Assembly: GCF_008728515.1 (NCBI RefSeq)
Contig: NC_044996.1
Coordinates: forward strand, 130,790,923 to 130,854,922
DNA length: 64,000 nt
Reading direction: 5' to 3'
Origin: Papio anubis
Lineage: Eukaryota > Chordata > Mammalia > Primates > Cercopithecidae
A program made the position numbers and the translations under genes. Below the pieces are notes generated by a model that made no database searches, was not told the DNA's origin, and saw only the letters and a list, made by a program, of their open reading frames with translations. This document shows positions 21,640-32,110 of the stretch, piece by piece. Each line of letters starts with the position of its first letter. Position 1 is the stretch's first letter.

Positions 21640-21875
21640 TTCTCAGGAGAGTCTCTAGTGGGATACAGCCCAACTGCCTGCAGTAACCAACTCGGCAACA
21701 CCTACTTTGTTGGTTTTTTCTCTTTCTTGATATCTCTTTCTTTCCTTTTCTCTCTCCATGTTCCCTCACTCTTGCTTCCTGGGGCTGCCTCCCAAATAAA
21801 CTGTCTGTACCCAAGCCCTTGCCTCAGCCCTGCTTTGGGGAAACCCAAAATTGGGACACCAATTTCTTGGGCCAA
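21640..21875 (+). mobile_element. ERVL-type LTR 3' fragment (tentative)
   Basis: 'ctctccatgttccctcactcttgcttcctggggctgcctcccaaataaactgtctgtacccaagcccttgcctcag...gggaaacccaaaattgggaca' has the layout of an LTR R/U5 end with the polyadenylation signal AATAAA. The family is uncertain. Confidence 0.45.
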
Positions 21876-21906
21876 ATTCATCCATTACCTGTTTTTATAC
21901 AGCCTG

Positions 21907-22190
21907 CTTGTGAACTAGGAATGGTTTTACATTTTTTTAATGACTGGAAAAAAAAAACAAAAACAAAGAAGAATATTTTGTGACACATGAGAATTATATG
22001 AAAATCAAACTTCAGTGTCCATAAAGTTTTATTGGGACACAGACATCCCCATTAGTTTGTATAATATCTATGACTGCTTTTGTACCGCAATGGAGGGTTG
22101 AGTAATTGTGACAGAAACCATCTGGCTCGCAAAGCCTGAAATAATTACTGTCTTGCTCTTTACTGTAAAATCTACTGACCCCGATCTAGG
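21907..22190. mobile_element. hAT-type DNA transposon relic
   Basis: 'ttttgtgacacatgagaattatatgaaaatcaaacttcagtgtccataaagttttattgggacacag' through 'gcaaagcctgaaataattactgtcttgctctttactgtaaaatctactgacccc' matches the non-autonomous hAT family with 'ccgacccctg' ends. It has no coding content. Confidence 0.6.
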
Positions 22191-22919
22191 CAGTAAATGT
22201 TAAATTAAAATTGAATTGTAACATTGTTAGTCAAGTATAGACTGAACTCTAACCTTCTATGTTATTCACATCAAAATAATTTCTTTCAGAATGTTTTAGA
22301 TAGACATTTAAAACGTTTAACAATTTCTACTTGACTATCATTTATAACTTGCTTTCTAGACCTCAAAGATTTAATGTTGTAGGTAACTCTTCTGTTTATA
22401 TGTACAGAAAAGAGAGATTAAAAACTCAGAAAGTGATTTCAATCTTCAATTTTAATATTTACTTTTAAATAACCTATTCAGTGTTTAACACATAGTAGGG
22501 AATATTTAATAATAGACAAATAAAAAACGACCATACTTTTTCTGACATACCGAGTAGTTTTCCTGTTTCATGTTAGAAAATTAGCTTCTTATAGAGGTAA
22601 GTGTTGCATTTTGTAAAATAAGTGGTCCCAGGCTTCAGGGAAACAAGTTTTCTTTTTGTGGTTTGGTTATAATCATAGTTCAAAGTAATTTGGTCTATTC
22701 TTGTATTTCTGGAGCACAAAGCCCCTTTGTACAGAGAAAATAATCAACACCTAAGAATTTTTCATTTTCTTTTATTACATTTTGTTGTACTTTCAGATTC
22801 CCTATTACTTAGTAATGCACTTGGAAAATGTCCAATAAATCATGTTTGGTATCAACTAAGGTTTATTAATGTAGCGATTCTATTTCATGTGGAATGTTCT
22901 CTCTTACTGAAAAATTGTT
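22191..22919. other. Unassigned AT-rich sequence
   Basis: Nothing identifiable. Confidence 0.5.
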
Positions 22920-23057
22920 AATAGTTTTCCATTGCTCACAGGATATATCCAAATACATTAGTTTGACTCATTCTGGGTACAGCCCATCTCTCAGACTTAT
23001 CTTCCACTATCATCTAGTCCTCACTTCCTTCTCTATCTTCTGATTATTATCCCACTG
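22920..23057 (+). repeat. L2-like LINE fragment (weak)
   Basis: 'agttttccattgctcacaggatatatccaaatacattag' followed by 'ctcagacttatcttccactatcatctagtcctcac' follows the ancient LINE text seen at 80-520. Short and diverged. Confidence 0.4.
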
Positions 23058-23402
23058 TTTGAGTCCATTCTGTGCTGCTACAACAAAATACCTGAGACTG
23101 GGTAATTTATAAAGAACAGAAATTTATTTTTCACAGTTCTGCAGGGGCTGGGAAGTCCAAGATTAAGGCACTGGCATTTGGTGTCTGCTGAGGGCCTTCT
23201 TGCTGTGTCCTCAGATGGTGGGCATGGTGGAAGGTGGAACGGCAAGAGACAAACACTACTGCTTGAAGCCTCTTTTATGAGGACCTTAATCCCAGTCATG
23301 AGGGAGGAGCCCTCATGGCTTAATCATCTCTTAAAGATCCCACCTCTTAATACTGTCACATTGGCAATACCAGAATTCTGAAGGGGTACATTCAAACCAT
23401 AG
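23058..23402 (-). mobile_element. MST/THE1-like MaLR LTR, minus strand
   Basis: 'tttgagtccattctgtgctgctacaacaaaatacctgagactgggtaatttataaagaacagaaatttattt' opens it, and it ends with 'aataccagaattctgaaggggtacattcaaaccatag'. About 345 bases, a near-complete solitary LTR. Confidence 0.8.
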
Positions 23403-23979
23403 TGCCCACCAAAGCCCAGTTAAATGTCCTCTTACTCTGGGAAGCACCCCAACCTCCCTGGCCCCCAAAGATATCTCTTCTTATGTGTTAGATTGGGTTC
23501 CCCAGAAGCAGGCCCAGAGATAAGAATTTGTGTGCAAGTGATTTCTTAAATAAGTGCTCTCAGGAGAAAATGGTGAAGGAGTTAGGGAAGCAGGACAGGG
23601 AAGAGTGTGATTTTTGTCTTGCATGGGTATTTCAACCTGATCATGCAGAGGAACTCTGGAGTGTAAGTTACTTCTCAGCCTTTGTCTTACCTTGAGGAAC
23701 AGGAGTTGGGCTTTTATACTCTCAAAGTCATGAGTTATTGATGAAGGACTGCTCAGGGGCAAGTAGAATCCCAGGCATCATGTGCTTTGCCCCATGCGTA
23801 GGACCAAAGTGGCTTTCAGTGATATCTTCTGAACAAAGCCACAGGTTATAGACCATTTTAAGCAGGAGCCATGGGAAGGACATACAGAAGTTGTAAAAGA
23901 AATCTCAATGTCTATCACATGATTTCCTCTAGCATATGCTTGCCATGTGTTATGTACCACCTTCCATTTCCAAACTCTG
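23403..23979. other. Unassigned sequence
   Basis: No recognised element. The 93-residue minus-strand frame (23481-23762) has no family signature. Confidence 0.5.
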
Positions 23980-24180
23980 TTGAAAGTAAAATGGTCTGGG
24001 ATTGAACTCTGTCTTGCTACCTAGCTGAGAGACCTTGAACATATGACTAAACTCATAGTCTTAGATTGTGCTTCTTTAAATGAGCATAGTTCTACCTACT
24101 TCAGAGAATTATTCATCGAGTTGAAGGGGTTACCTGGGAAGCTAGCACACAACAGGTCTTCCACATATGTTAAATCTGAA
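23980..24180 (+). repeat. MIR SINE, plus strand
   Basis: 'tctgtcttgctacctagctgagagaccttgaacatatgactaaactcatagtcttag...gtgcttctttaaatgagcatagttctacctacttcagagaatt' tracks the MIR core. Diverged. Confidence 0.6.
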
Positions 24181-24346
24181 ATTGCCTCACTTTGCCAGTC
24201 TTTGGCAACCTCTTGCTCTTCTGGCCATCATCTAGGGTTAATCTCTATTATATGACACAATGGAATGATTTATAAGCTTCTCTATTTTAGTACAGTTAAA
24301 CACCATTGACAAATGATGCATGATGTCCCAGTTGGGTTAGGTGGGA

Positions 24347-24562
24347 ATTCTGAACCTCAGCATTAGTGACTTTTTGGACTGGATCATCCTTTATCGTAAA
24401 TGGCTGTCCTGTGCACTGCAGGATGTTTAGCAGCATCTTTGACCTATACCCACTACATCCTAGTAGCACTTCCCCAAATTAAGACAACCAGAAATATCAC
24501 CAGACATTGAGACAAAATGTCCCCTAGGAAGCAAAATCACTCTTTGTTGAGAATCACTGGAT
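24347..24562. mobile_element. hAT-type MER element copy 1
   Basis: 'gaacctcagcattagtgactttttggactggatcatcc', 'ctgtcctgtgcactgcaggatgtttagcagcatctttgacc', 'tgttgagaatcactgg' define a short non-autonomous hAT family. The second copy is at 36620-36832. Confidence 0.65.
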
Positions 24563-26239
24563 TAAAGAAATCTCCAGGAGCTGTGCAGAGTTTATTTCAA
24601 CCTCAGAAACCATGTAAGTAGGTTAACAGCAGCACCTGTTAAATGCTAGAAAATGTCCTCCCTTTCCCTCTTTAAATAATAGAATTTTTCATACATGGTG
24701 GGTTTTTCATTTTTATTTTCTTTCTTATTATTGGCTATTGTTTTGTTTTGAACATTGAGGAGGAAGTCAGGGAGGAACCTCACATTCCAAATATAAGAAT
24801 TTGGAGGGCCATGCTGCAAGCAACATGTAGGTCTTGGAGATCCAGAGAACTCGCATATATCTTACAACAAGTCTCCAAAGGAGCCATGATTTGAATTCAT
24901 AATGCTTTGCTCACTCCAGCGTTTGGGAAGCAGTCATTGAAAGATTGTGATATCGGGTAGTGATTGATTGTTTCCTATGTTACATTTTGTTGGGGACAGG
25001 AGGAGTAGAATGAATGTTATTGGGTAAGATGGGATGTACCAATCTTCTTTGTAGAAGGAAAGCTTTGCAACATTTTGTTACTGTGACGCTAATGAGTCAT
25101 ATTTAGGAGTGAATATTTCCATACAAAATGCTGTCCAGTGATCTTACCTTTATATGGCCTATTGGTTCTAATTTTACTGCGTTTCAGTCATCCTTGTCAA
25201 AGAGAAAGCCAGAGTAATTGAAATCATCAAATTACTGTAATTGCAGCTTTATACGAATCCAGTAATTATCCCCTGAATTCCATTTTCAGCACTGAATATT
25301 TATGTATTTGGAGCAGATAGAATTAAAAACATATTGAGTAATGCAAATTGTAATCTCAGGAATTTGAACTGATAGAATAACATTACTTTCCCATCCTTGA
25401 AAAATAATTTGCTATTTTAAGCTCTCCTGAAGTGATGATAAGTAACTGCCAATTGAGAGGTAACTCTCAGCAGGTGTCCTAATAGGTAGACCCCCCCTGT
25501 GAAAAATAAGCTAATTTACACTACCAGCAGACCTTCATTTAAGAGAGGCTTTTGAATCTTTAGGAGTTGAGTTTATAAACCTTTAAGTATTTCAGTATTG
25601 TAATGATTGGTTTTATTTTGTTAACCTGCTTTTAGACCCAGCAATGCCTGGCAAGGCTTCCATTATTACATGTGGTAAAGCAGGAATGCCTGTGGAGACC
25701 ATTGTCGCCCCACTGTTCCCCTCTAGGCACCCTCCAGTTACTTTGAGCTCATTTCACATGAGTACCCAGTAATCCTCTTTCTGTGATTCCTCTCTCTACT
25801 TTATCTTCCAACCCCTCTCTCTAGCTTCAATACCCCGACTGCCTTACAAGCCCACCCAGTGTGGCCCAGATGGCATGTCTTCATTTCTTGCATTAGTGAG
25901 TTCCATGTTGCGCAGAATCCTTAGGAAGTTCAGAATGGCACACCTACAAGATAAACACTCCTCTCTCTTTCTAATAGTACCCATTAGTCCTCAGAGCTCT
26001 ACTCTGATGTTTCCTCCGAATTACTATTTTGGTTAAGTGGTTGTCCAGGTTTATTTTAGCAGTCAAGTTTTTCCCTCAAATAAAAACAACTAAGTAGCTG
26101 CAATATGTGAAACTGACATGTATGCTGTTGCTCTTGGAGAGGTGGGGCTGGGGGCCTAGGGCCATCTCAGCCAGCCTTCACAGCCCCCTTTTCTCAGCCC
26201 AAGCACTCCCTAGACTGGAGTGCTCTATTCAATACTATT
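24563..26239. other. Unassigned sequence including a possible conserved regulatory block
   Basis: No repeat recognised across about 1.7 kb. 25060-25480 is dense in short motifs: TGAGTCAT (AP-1-like, near 25096), several TAATTG/ATTA cores and ATGCAAAT (octamer, near 25342). No exon evidence was found. Confidence 0.4.
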
Positions 26240-26385
26240 TACAAATCGCTGATATAGCACAACCTCTTTATTTTGCAAAGAATAAACGGAGGCCCAGAGA
26301 GGTTCAGGCACAAGTTCCAAGTCTCATTGCTCATTTCTGACAGAGCCAAGATTTGAACTGGCTCAGTGCTCTTTCCCCAGCAGCC
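26240..26385 (-). repeat. MIR SINE, minus strand
   Basis: 'ataaacggaggcccagagaggttcaggcacaagttccaagtctcattgctc' and 'agccaagatttgaactgg' are the MIR core and its flank in reverse complement. Confidence 0.7.
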
Positions 26386-27555
26386 CTCCCAACCATCCTG
26401 GCCAAATGTCCAACAGGTGTTTTTGACAACCCGAAGCGGGTGGACATTTTCCCTAGGATCAGGGACCCAAATCAGTCTGAACTACTTGCTTTATCATTGC
26501 TGATTAAACAAAAAGCACTCTGAAAAAATACCACACCCAAGCTGATGATGCGTAGCTTCTCAGAGGAAACCTCTTTTTTCTTCATTTCCACCATTCCTGC
26601 CATTGCAGGGCTCTCCTCCTCCCCTTTCCCCACCCCTACTCCGGTGATTTCGAGAGCTATCAGGGCATATCAGATGTGCCCACAAACAAATCACAAATTT
26701 TTCTTTCCATCAGGCCTGCTGGAAACTCAGGCTCTGACTTGTCCCCATGAGTTTGTAGGTATTGATGACCTGTCCACTGGTCACTGCTGTTCTTTCTTGA
26801 GGGCTTGGTATGGAGTGGATGAAGAATTTCCGTTTTCTCTGTCATCCTCTGCATAGCAGCTGCTTATGCCCCAATGCCTTACAGAGATCTTACGAATGTG
26901 ATCAAGGATCCTCCGTAAGTATTGGACACACTTGTCCAATTGTGGATGCTGGGTAGGGAGATAACTCTAAGTAACTAACTCGATGCTGTGCTCAAAATAA
27001 CCCCAATCCTCTGATCACTATATCTAGATCAAGCTTGTTGTGCAGGATTTTGTTTTATTTTGTATTGTTTTGTCTCAGGAGAACCCTTAAATGCTCAAAG
27101 AAATAAGCAAAACAGATTTCTGGCACTGAGCCCACAGACAGGTCCAGACAGCCTCAATTATCCTTGGTGACACAGCATAAGCTCAAGCTGAGACTCCACT
27201 GTGCTATAAAAAGTGATTTCCACAGTTTAGGATTTGACTACAGCTTGCACCCTTGTCTAGCCGGCCGAGCTAGTCTTGAATAGTTATCCTCCTTCCCTTA
27301 CTGCTTCCCAGCAGCTACAGGAGTCCTGGCTGTCTTTGCAACACCTTCTCCTGACTCAGCTAGTTCTTCTAAGTTCTTTTGTCCCACAATGCCTGGCCAA
27401 GTATCAATTGTATTGAAAGACAGAGGAAGGCAGGCAGGGAAACCATTAGCAGCAAGAAAGTCTTCAAGTATAGAAGAGCGGAGATAGGAGCTGGCAAGTC
27501 AAAGGAAGGATCCCCCAGAATGAAGGAGAAATAGAAAGTCAGAATGACGATACAG

Positions 27556-27559
<4 letters not shown>
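26386..27559. other. Unassigned sequence
   Basis: No gene or recognised repeat. The 103-residue plus-strand frame 26545-26856 lacks any family signature or splice context. Confidence 0.5.

Positions 27560-27588
<29 letters not shown>
27560..27588. repeat. A29 homopolymer
   Basis: An uninterrupted run of 29 A that does not belong to a visible retroelement on its left. The neighbouring Alu begins 29 bases to the right and has its own tail. Confidence 0.9.
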
Positions 27589-27590
<2 letters not shown>

Positions 27591-27617
27591 TTAGAGAAAT
27601 AGAAATAACAGAATGGA

Positions 27618-27917
27618 GGCTGGGCGCGGTGGCTCAAGCCTGTAATCCCAGCACTTTGGAAGGCCAAGGTGGGCAGATCATGAGGTCAGGAGATTGAGAC
27701 CATCCTGGCTAACACGGTGAAACCCTGTCTCTACTAAAAATACAAAAAATTAACCGGGTGTTGTGGCAGGTACCTGTAGTCCCAGCTACTCGGGAGGCTG
27801 AGGCAGGAGAATGACATGAACCCCGGAGGCGGAGCTTGCAGTGAGCAGAGATTGTGCCACTGCACTCCAGCCTGGGCGACAGAGCAAGACTCCGTCTCAA
27901 AAAAAAAAAAAAAAAAA
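27618..27917 (+). mobile_element. AluY-type element
   Basis: A full Alu from 'ggctgggcgcggtggctcaagcc' to a 20-base poly(A). Flanks AGAAATAACAGAATGGA (27601-27617) and AGGAATAACAGAGTGGA (27918-27934) form a 17-base target duplication with two mismatches. The 'gctcaagcctg' variant is shared with the Old World monkey lineage. Confidence 0.93.
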
Positions 27918-28084
27918 AGGAATAACAGAGTGGAAATAGAAGGGAGCCTCAAAAGGAAATGTTATCATTTACAGACAATAAAGAGACATGGCCAGGGCTT
28001 TCAGAATCTGACCCTTTGTTACCTGTGAAAAGATGGGAAAGACAATGACTATTAAAACATTTGTACTTTTCCTCTGAGTTATAT

Positions 28085-28690
28085 ACTTCCCATAAATCAT
28101 AGGAAAGTTTTTTCTACTTCTAGGAAATTTGTCCATTTTCCTTTCTTTAGTACTTTTAAGATTTCAAAGTTTTACCTTTAAAATTTAAAATTGATCCATT
28201 TGGAGTTGATTTTGGTGCACAGTGTGAAGTATGAAGCCAACTTTTCTTTTTCCAGAAGGCTACCCAATTGTCCCTATGCCATTGAATAAAAAGCCCAACT
28301 TTACCAAATAGGTTTGAGATGCCCCCTTCTATCATATGCTAAATCCTCATGTGGATTTCTATTTTGTATTTCTGGACTATTCAGTTGCATTGGCATTTCT
28401 GGTTGTGTATCAGCTCCATATTTTTAAATACTTTTGACATTATAAATATGTTTTAATATCTAGTAGCACTTGTCATTCTTCATTACTTTTGTTATTCTTC
28501 TGGCCTTTGCCTAGTTATTCTTGTATATTTTGTCATTTAACTTTTCAGTTAGAATGACTGGTTCTAGACAAAAATGATTGGCAGTTATTGGGATCTCATT
28601 AAATTTATAAAACAATAATTTAAATTTTTAATAGGTACTTAATATTTTTCATACTCGAATTTATCTACTATGCTATTTTTGGACATTTAA
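28085..28690 (-). mobile_element. L1M-type ORF2 fragment, minus strand
   Basis: 'ttgatccatttggagttgattttggtgcacagtgtgaag', 'ccagaaggctacccaattgtccctatgccatt', 'ttggcatttctggttgtgtat' correspond to the reverse complement of old L1 ORF2 distal to the RT domain. Stops throughout. Confidence 0.75.
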
Positions 28691-29600
28691 GTAGTAGGCA
28701 TTTATTATTTTGTCAGATCTTTATTTGCTCTCCTTCTTTTGGGCAGTTGCTCCTTTCTCAGTCTAATTATATGATTTGGGTGGGTCCTGTGAAATATAGA
28801 AGCTCACCACACTGTTCTGTCTGGTTCACCTGATGGATCTGTGTATCAGGCCAGACAAATTAGATTCTTCCCCGGGACTTCTTTGAGAGGGAACCTCATT
28901 GGGTATAGAGATGTGAGGTTGTGAGAAAAGATGGTTTCACTTCATGGAGAAGGTACCAGGAAAGAGGAAAGTGGACACATATAGAGTACCCTGGTGATAT
29001 ATGCCTCCTGCTTCAGGTATCTCTCACTAGAGTCCCACTCTTGCTCTTTACAAGAGCCAAGCAATCCCCTCTGCTAAAGACAGTTTTATTAAAGGAATAC
29101 TGAACAATATAAAGGTTCAGTATTCCTTTCCTCCCCTCCTCCATGCCTTTGTTTAGATGTGAGAATCTCATTGAGCATTGAGCATCCTCTCAAATGCAGT
29201 CATGGGCTCTGTACCTGTATTTCTCTCTCCTTTTGCTTCCAGCATCCTGCATGTCAGCCAGACTACTTTATGACTATACCTTTGCCTTGCTTGCCTTTGA
29301 AACCTGTTCTAAATCTCCTAGATCCTCCTGTTTTCCAATTCCCATAGTAATATTATGACACCTTACTGTTCACAAGAGGTATGTTCAGAGCTGTCACAGA
29401 CCCCTGCCATTGCTGACTTGAAATGTTTATTTAGGCTTTCTTTTTAGCTGCATTTTTGTGCAAGGTATGCATGCATCCTAGAGCCAGCTCTTCAATCATC
29501 ACTAAAGTTTTAGCTTTCACTTAATTGCTGTTGTTCACAAATACCTTTTAAAAATCTCCTCATAAATTACTATATGTGGTACTAAATTAAAGAAAAATAG
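28691..29600. other. Unassigned sequence upstream of the full-length L1
   Basis: No recognised element. The L1 begins immediately after an A-rich 'ttaaagaaaaatag', a plausible endonuclease target. Confidence 0.5.
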
Positions 29601-31005
29601 GTTGGCATCCAAGATGGCCAATTAGAAGCAGCTGCAGTCTGTGGCACTCATGGAGAGGAACGAAAAGGGGTGAATGAATTCAGCACCTTCAACTGAGATA
29701 TCCAGGTTCTTGCATTGGAACTGACTGGGCAAACAGCTAGACCCATGAGAAATGAAGAAAAGTAGGTGGGGTGGTGGTGGGGGAAGGGGTGTGGCCATGA
29801 CCCACCCGGGAACAGCATGGAGCCAAAGGAACTCCCACCCCTAGTCAAGGGAAGCGGTGAGTGATTATGCAACTCCGCCTGGGAAGCCATGCTTCTCCCA
29901 TGAATCTTTGCAACCCTTGAATCAGGAGATCCCCTCCTGAGCCCAGGCCACCAGGGCCTTGGGTCTGATACACAGTGCTATGTGGAGTCTTGGCAGAGCA
30001 GCTGCTCAGGCACACACTGAGATCCAGGAATTTTATATACTCTGGCCCTGGGATCCCGGGCAAGGCAGGAAATCCATTTGTACATATCCCTAGGAAGGGG
30101 GCTGAATCCAGGGAGCCAGGCAGCGTCATTCTGCATGCCCCACTTCCATGGAATCTCACAAGTTAAGACCCACTGGCTTGGAATCCCGGCCATCCAACAG
30201 CAGCTGGTTGGAGTCTGCCTGAGATGGGTTCGAGTTCCTGGGAGGAGGGGTGCCTGCCACCTATGCATCTCAGTCGACTCAGCCACTCCAGCCTGCTGGC
30301 TGTGGAGAACACAGACAGTCCAGATATGGAAGGGTCTCAAACAATGCAGCATAGCTGCCTTGCCAGATTGTAGCCAGACTGGTTCTTTAAGCAGGACCCC
30401 AATCCATCCCTCCTCACTGGGCAGGAGTTCCCTGTGGGGGCTTCAGTCATTCCAGCCAGGGTTCTATAGACAGAGCTTTGATATCTCCCTGGGATGAAGC
30501 TCCCAGGGAGAGAGCAGCCACCATCTCTGCAGTTTAGTCAACTCGACTGTTTCAGTCTGCTAGCTTTGGAGAATACAGGTGGTCTGGACAAGGAAGGCCC
30601 CCCCGCCCTCCAGCCCCCAACACAGCACACCTGTAGCCAGACTGCTTCTTTGGGTAGGTCCCTGATCCCATTCCTCCTGACTGACTGAGGCTTCCCAATG
30701 AGGGTCTCCAGCCACCTCCTACAGGTGTGTGGGGGCCAGCAACAGGTCAGCATCCCCCTGGGATGGAGCTTCTAGAGGAAGGAGCTGGCTGCTATCTTTG
30801 CTGTTTTGCAGCCTTCACTCATGATACCTCCAGGTACAGGAGAAACCGAGGCAACTGGAGTCTAGAGCAGACCCCAGCAAACTGCAGCAACCCTATGGTA
30901 GAATGGCATAACTGTTAAACACAAACAAACAGAAAACAACAACAACATCAATAAAAAAGACTTCACAAAAAACTCATTCAAAGGTCAGTGACCTCAAATA
31001 TTGAA
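29601..31005 (+). promoter_or_regulatory. L1 5' UTR (internal promoter region)
   Basis: A GC-richer 1.4 kb with 'atccaagatggccaattagaagcagctgcagtctg' at the start, where YY1-type 'aagatggcc' sits in primate L1 promoters. Long chance frames occur on both strands here (for example 29978-30352 minus, 30078-30497 plus), as expected of this UTR, and are not genes. Activity is not implied. Confidence 0.75.
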
Positions 31006-32057
31006 GGTAGGTAACCCCACAAAGATGAGAAAGAATCAACATAAAAACACCGAAAACTCAAAAAGCCAGATTGCCTCTTCTACTCCAAATCACTGCAACA
31101 CCTCTCCAGCAATGGCACAGAACTGGACTGAGGCTGAAATGGCTGAATTGACAGAAACAGGCTTCAGAAAGTGGGTAATAACGAACTACACTGAGCTAAA
31201 GAAGCATGTTGTAACCCAATGTAAAGAGCTAAGAATCATGATAAAACAGCACAGGAGCTGATAGCCAGAATAGCCAGTTTAGAGAGGAACATAACCAACC
31301 TGATGAAGCTGAAAAATATATCATGAGAGCTTCACAGTGCAATCACAAGTATCTGTAGCAGAATAGACCAAGAAGAGGAAAGAATCTCAGAGCTTGAAGA
31401 TGCTCTGTCTGAAATAAAACAGGCAGACAAGGATAGAGATAAAAGAACAAAAAGGAATGAACAAAACCTCCTAGAAATGTGGGATTATGTAAAGAGACCG
31501 AACCTACGACTGATTGGGGTACCTGAGAGAGACAGGGAGAATGGAACCAAGTTGGAAAACATGCTTCAGGATATCATGCAGGAGAACCTCCCTAACCTAG
31601 CAAGACAGGCAACAATCAAATTCAGGAAATGCAGAGAACCCCACTAACATACTCCATGAGAATATCAACCCCAAGAAACATAATCATCAAATTCTCCATG
31701 GTTGAAATGAAACAAAAAATGCTAAGGGCAGCCAGAGAGAAAGGCCAGGTCACCTACAAAGGGAAACCCATCAGACTAACAGCGGACCTCTCAGCAGAAA
31801 CCCTACAAGCCAGAAGAGATTGAGGGCCAATATTCCACATTCTTAAAGGAAAGAATTTCCAACCCAGAATTTCATATCTGGCCAAACTAAGCTTCATAAG
31901 CAAAGGAGAAATAAGATCCTTTTCAGACAAGCAAATGTTTAGGGAATTCATCACCCCCAGGCTTGCCTTGAAGAGCTCCTGAAGGAAGCTCTAAATATGG
32001 AAAGGAAAAACCATTATCAGTCACTACAAAAGCACACTGAAGTACACAGATCAGTGA
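31006..32057 (+). pseudogene. L1 ORF1 pseudogene (RNA-binding nucleoprotein)
   Basis: It starts with an ATG at 31006, and the frame reads about 85 codons to a stop near 31260. The RRM and C-terminal domain are recognisable in later segments. The 31629-31823 frame contains the basic C-terminal stretch 'LRAAREKGQVTYKGKPIRL', which in intact ORF1 proteins contributes to RNA binding. Stops and shifts split it into at least three frames. It is not translatable as one protein. Confidence 0.85.
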
Positions 32058-32110
32058 CACTATGAAGCTATCACATAAAAAAGTCTTCAAAATAACCAGC
32101 TAGCATCACG

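Noticed and set aside
21382..21918. 178-codon plus-strand open frame, the longest in the window
   Set aside because: Its first two thirds are reverse-strand Alu and the rest is LTR-like sequence. Alus commonly give such frames. No independent coding signal.
30078..30497. 139-codon plus-strand frame and 124-codon minus-strand frame (29978-30352)
   Set aside because: Both lie in the L1 5' UTR, where long chance frames are usual.
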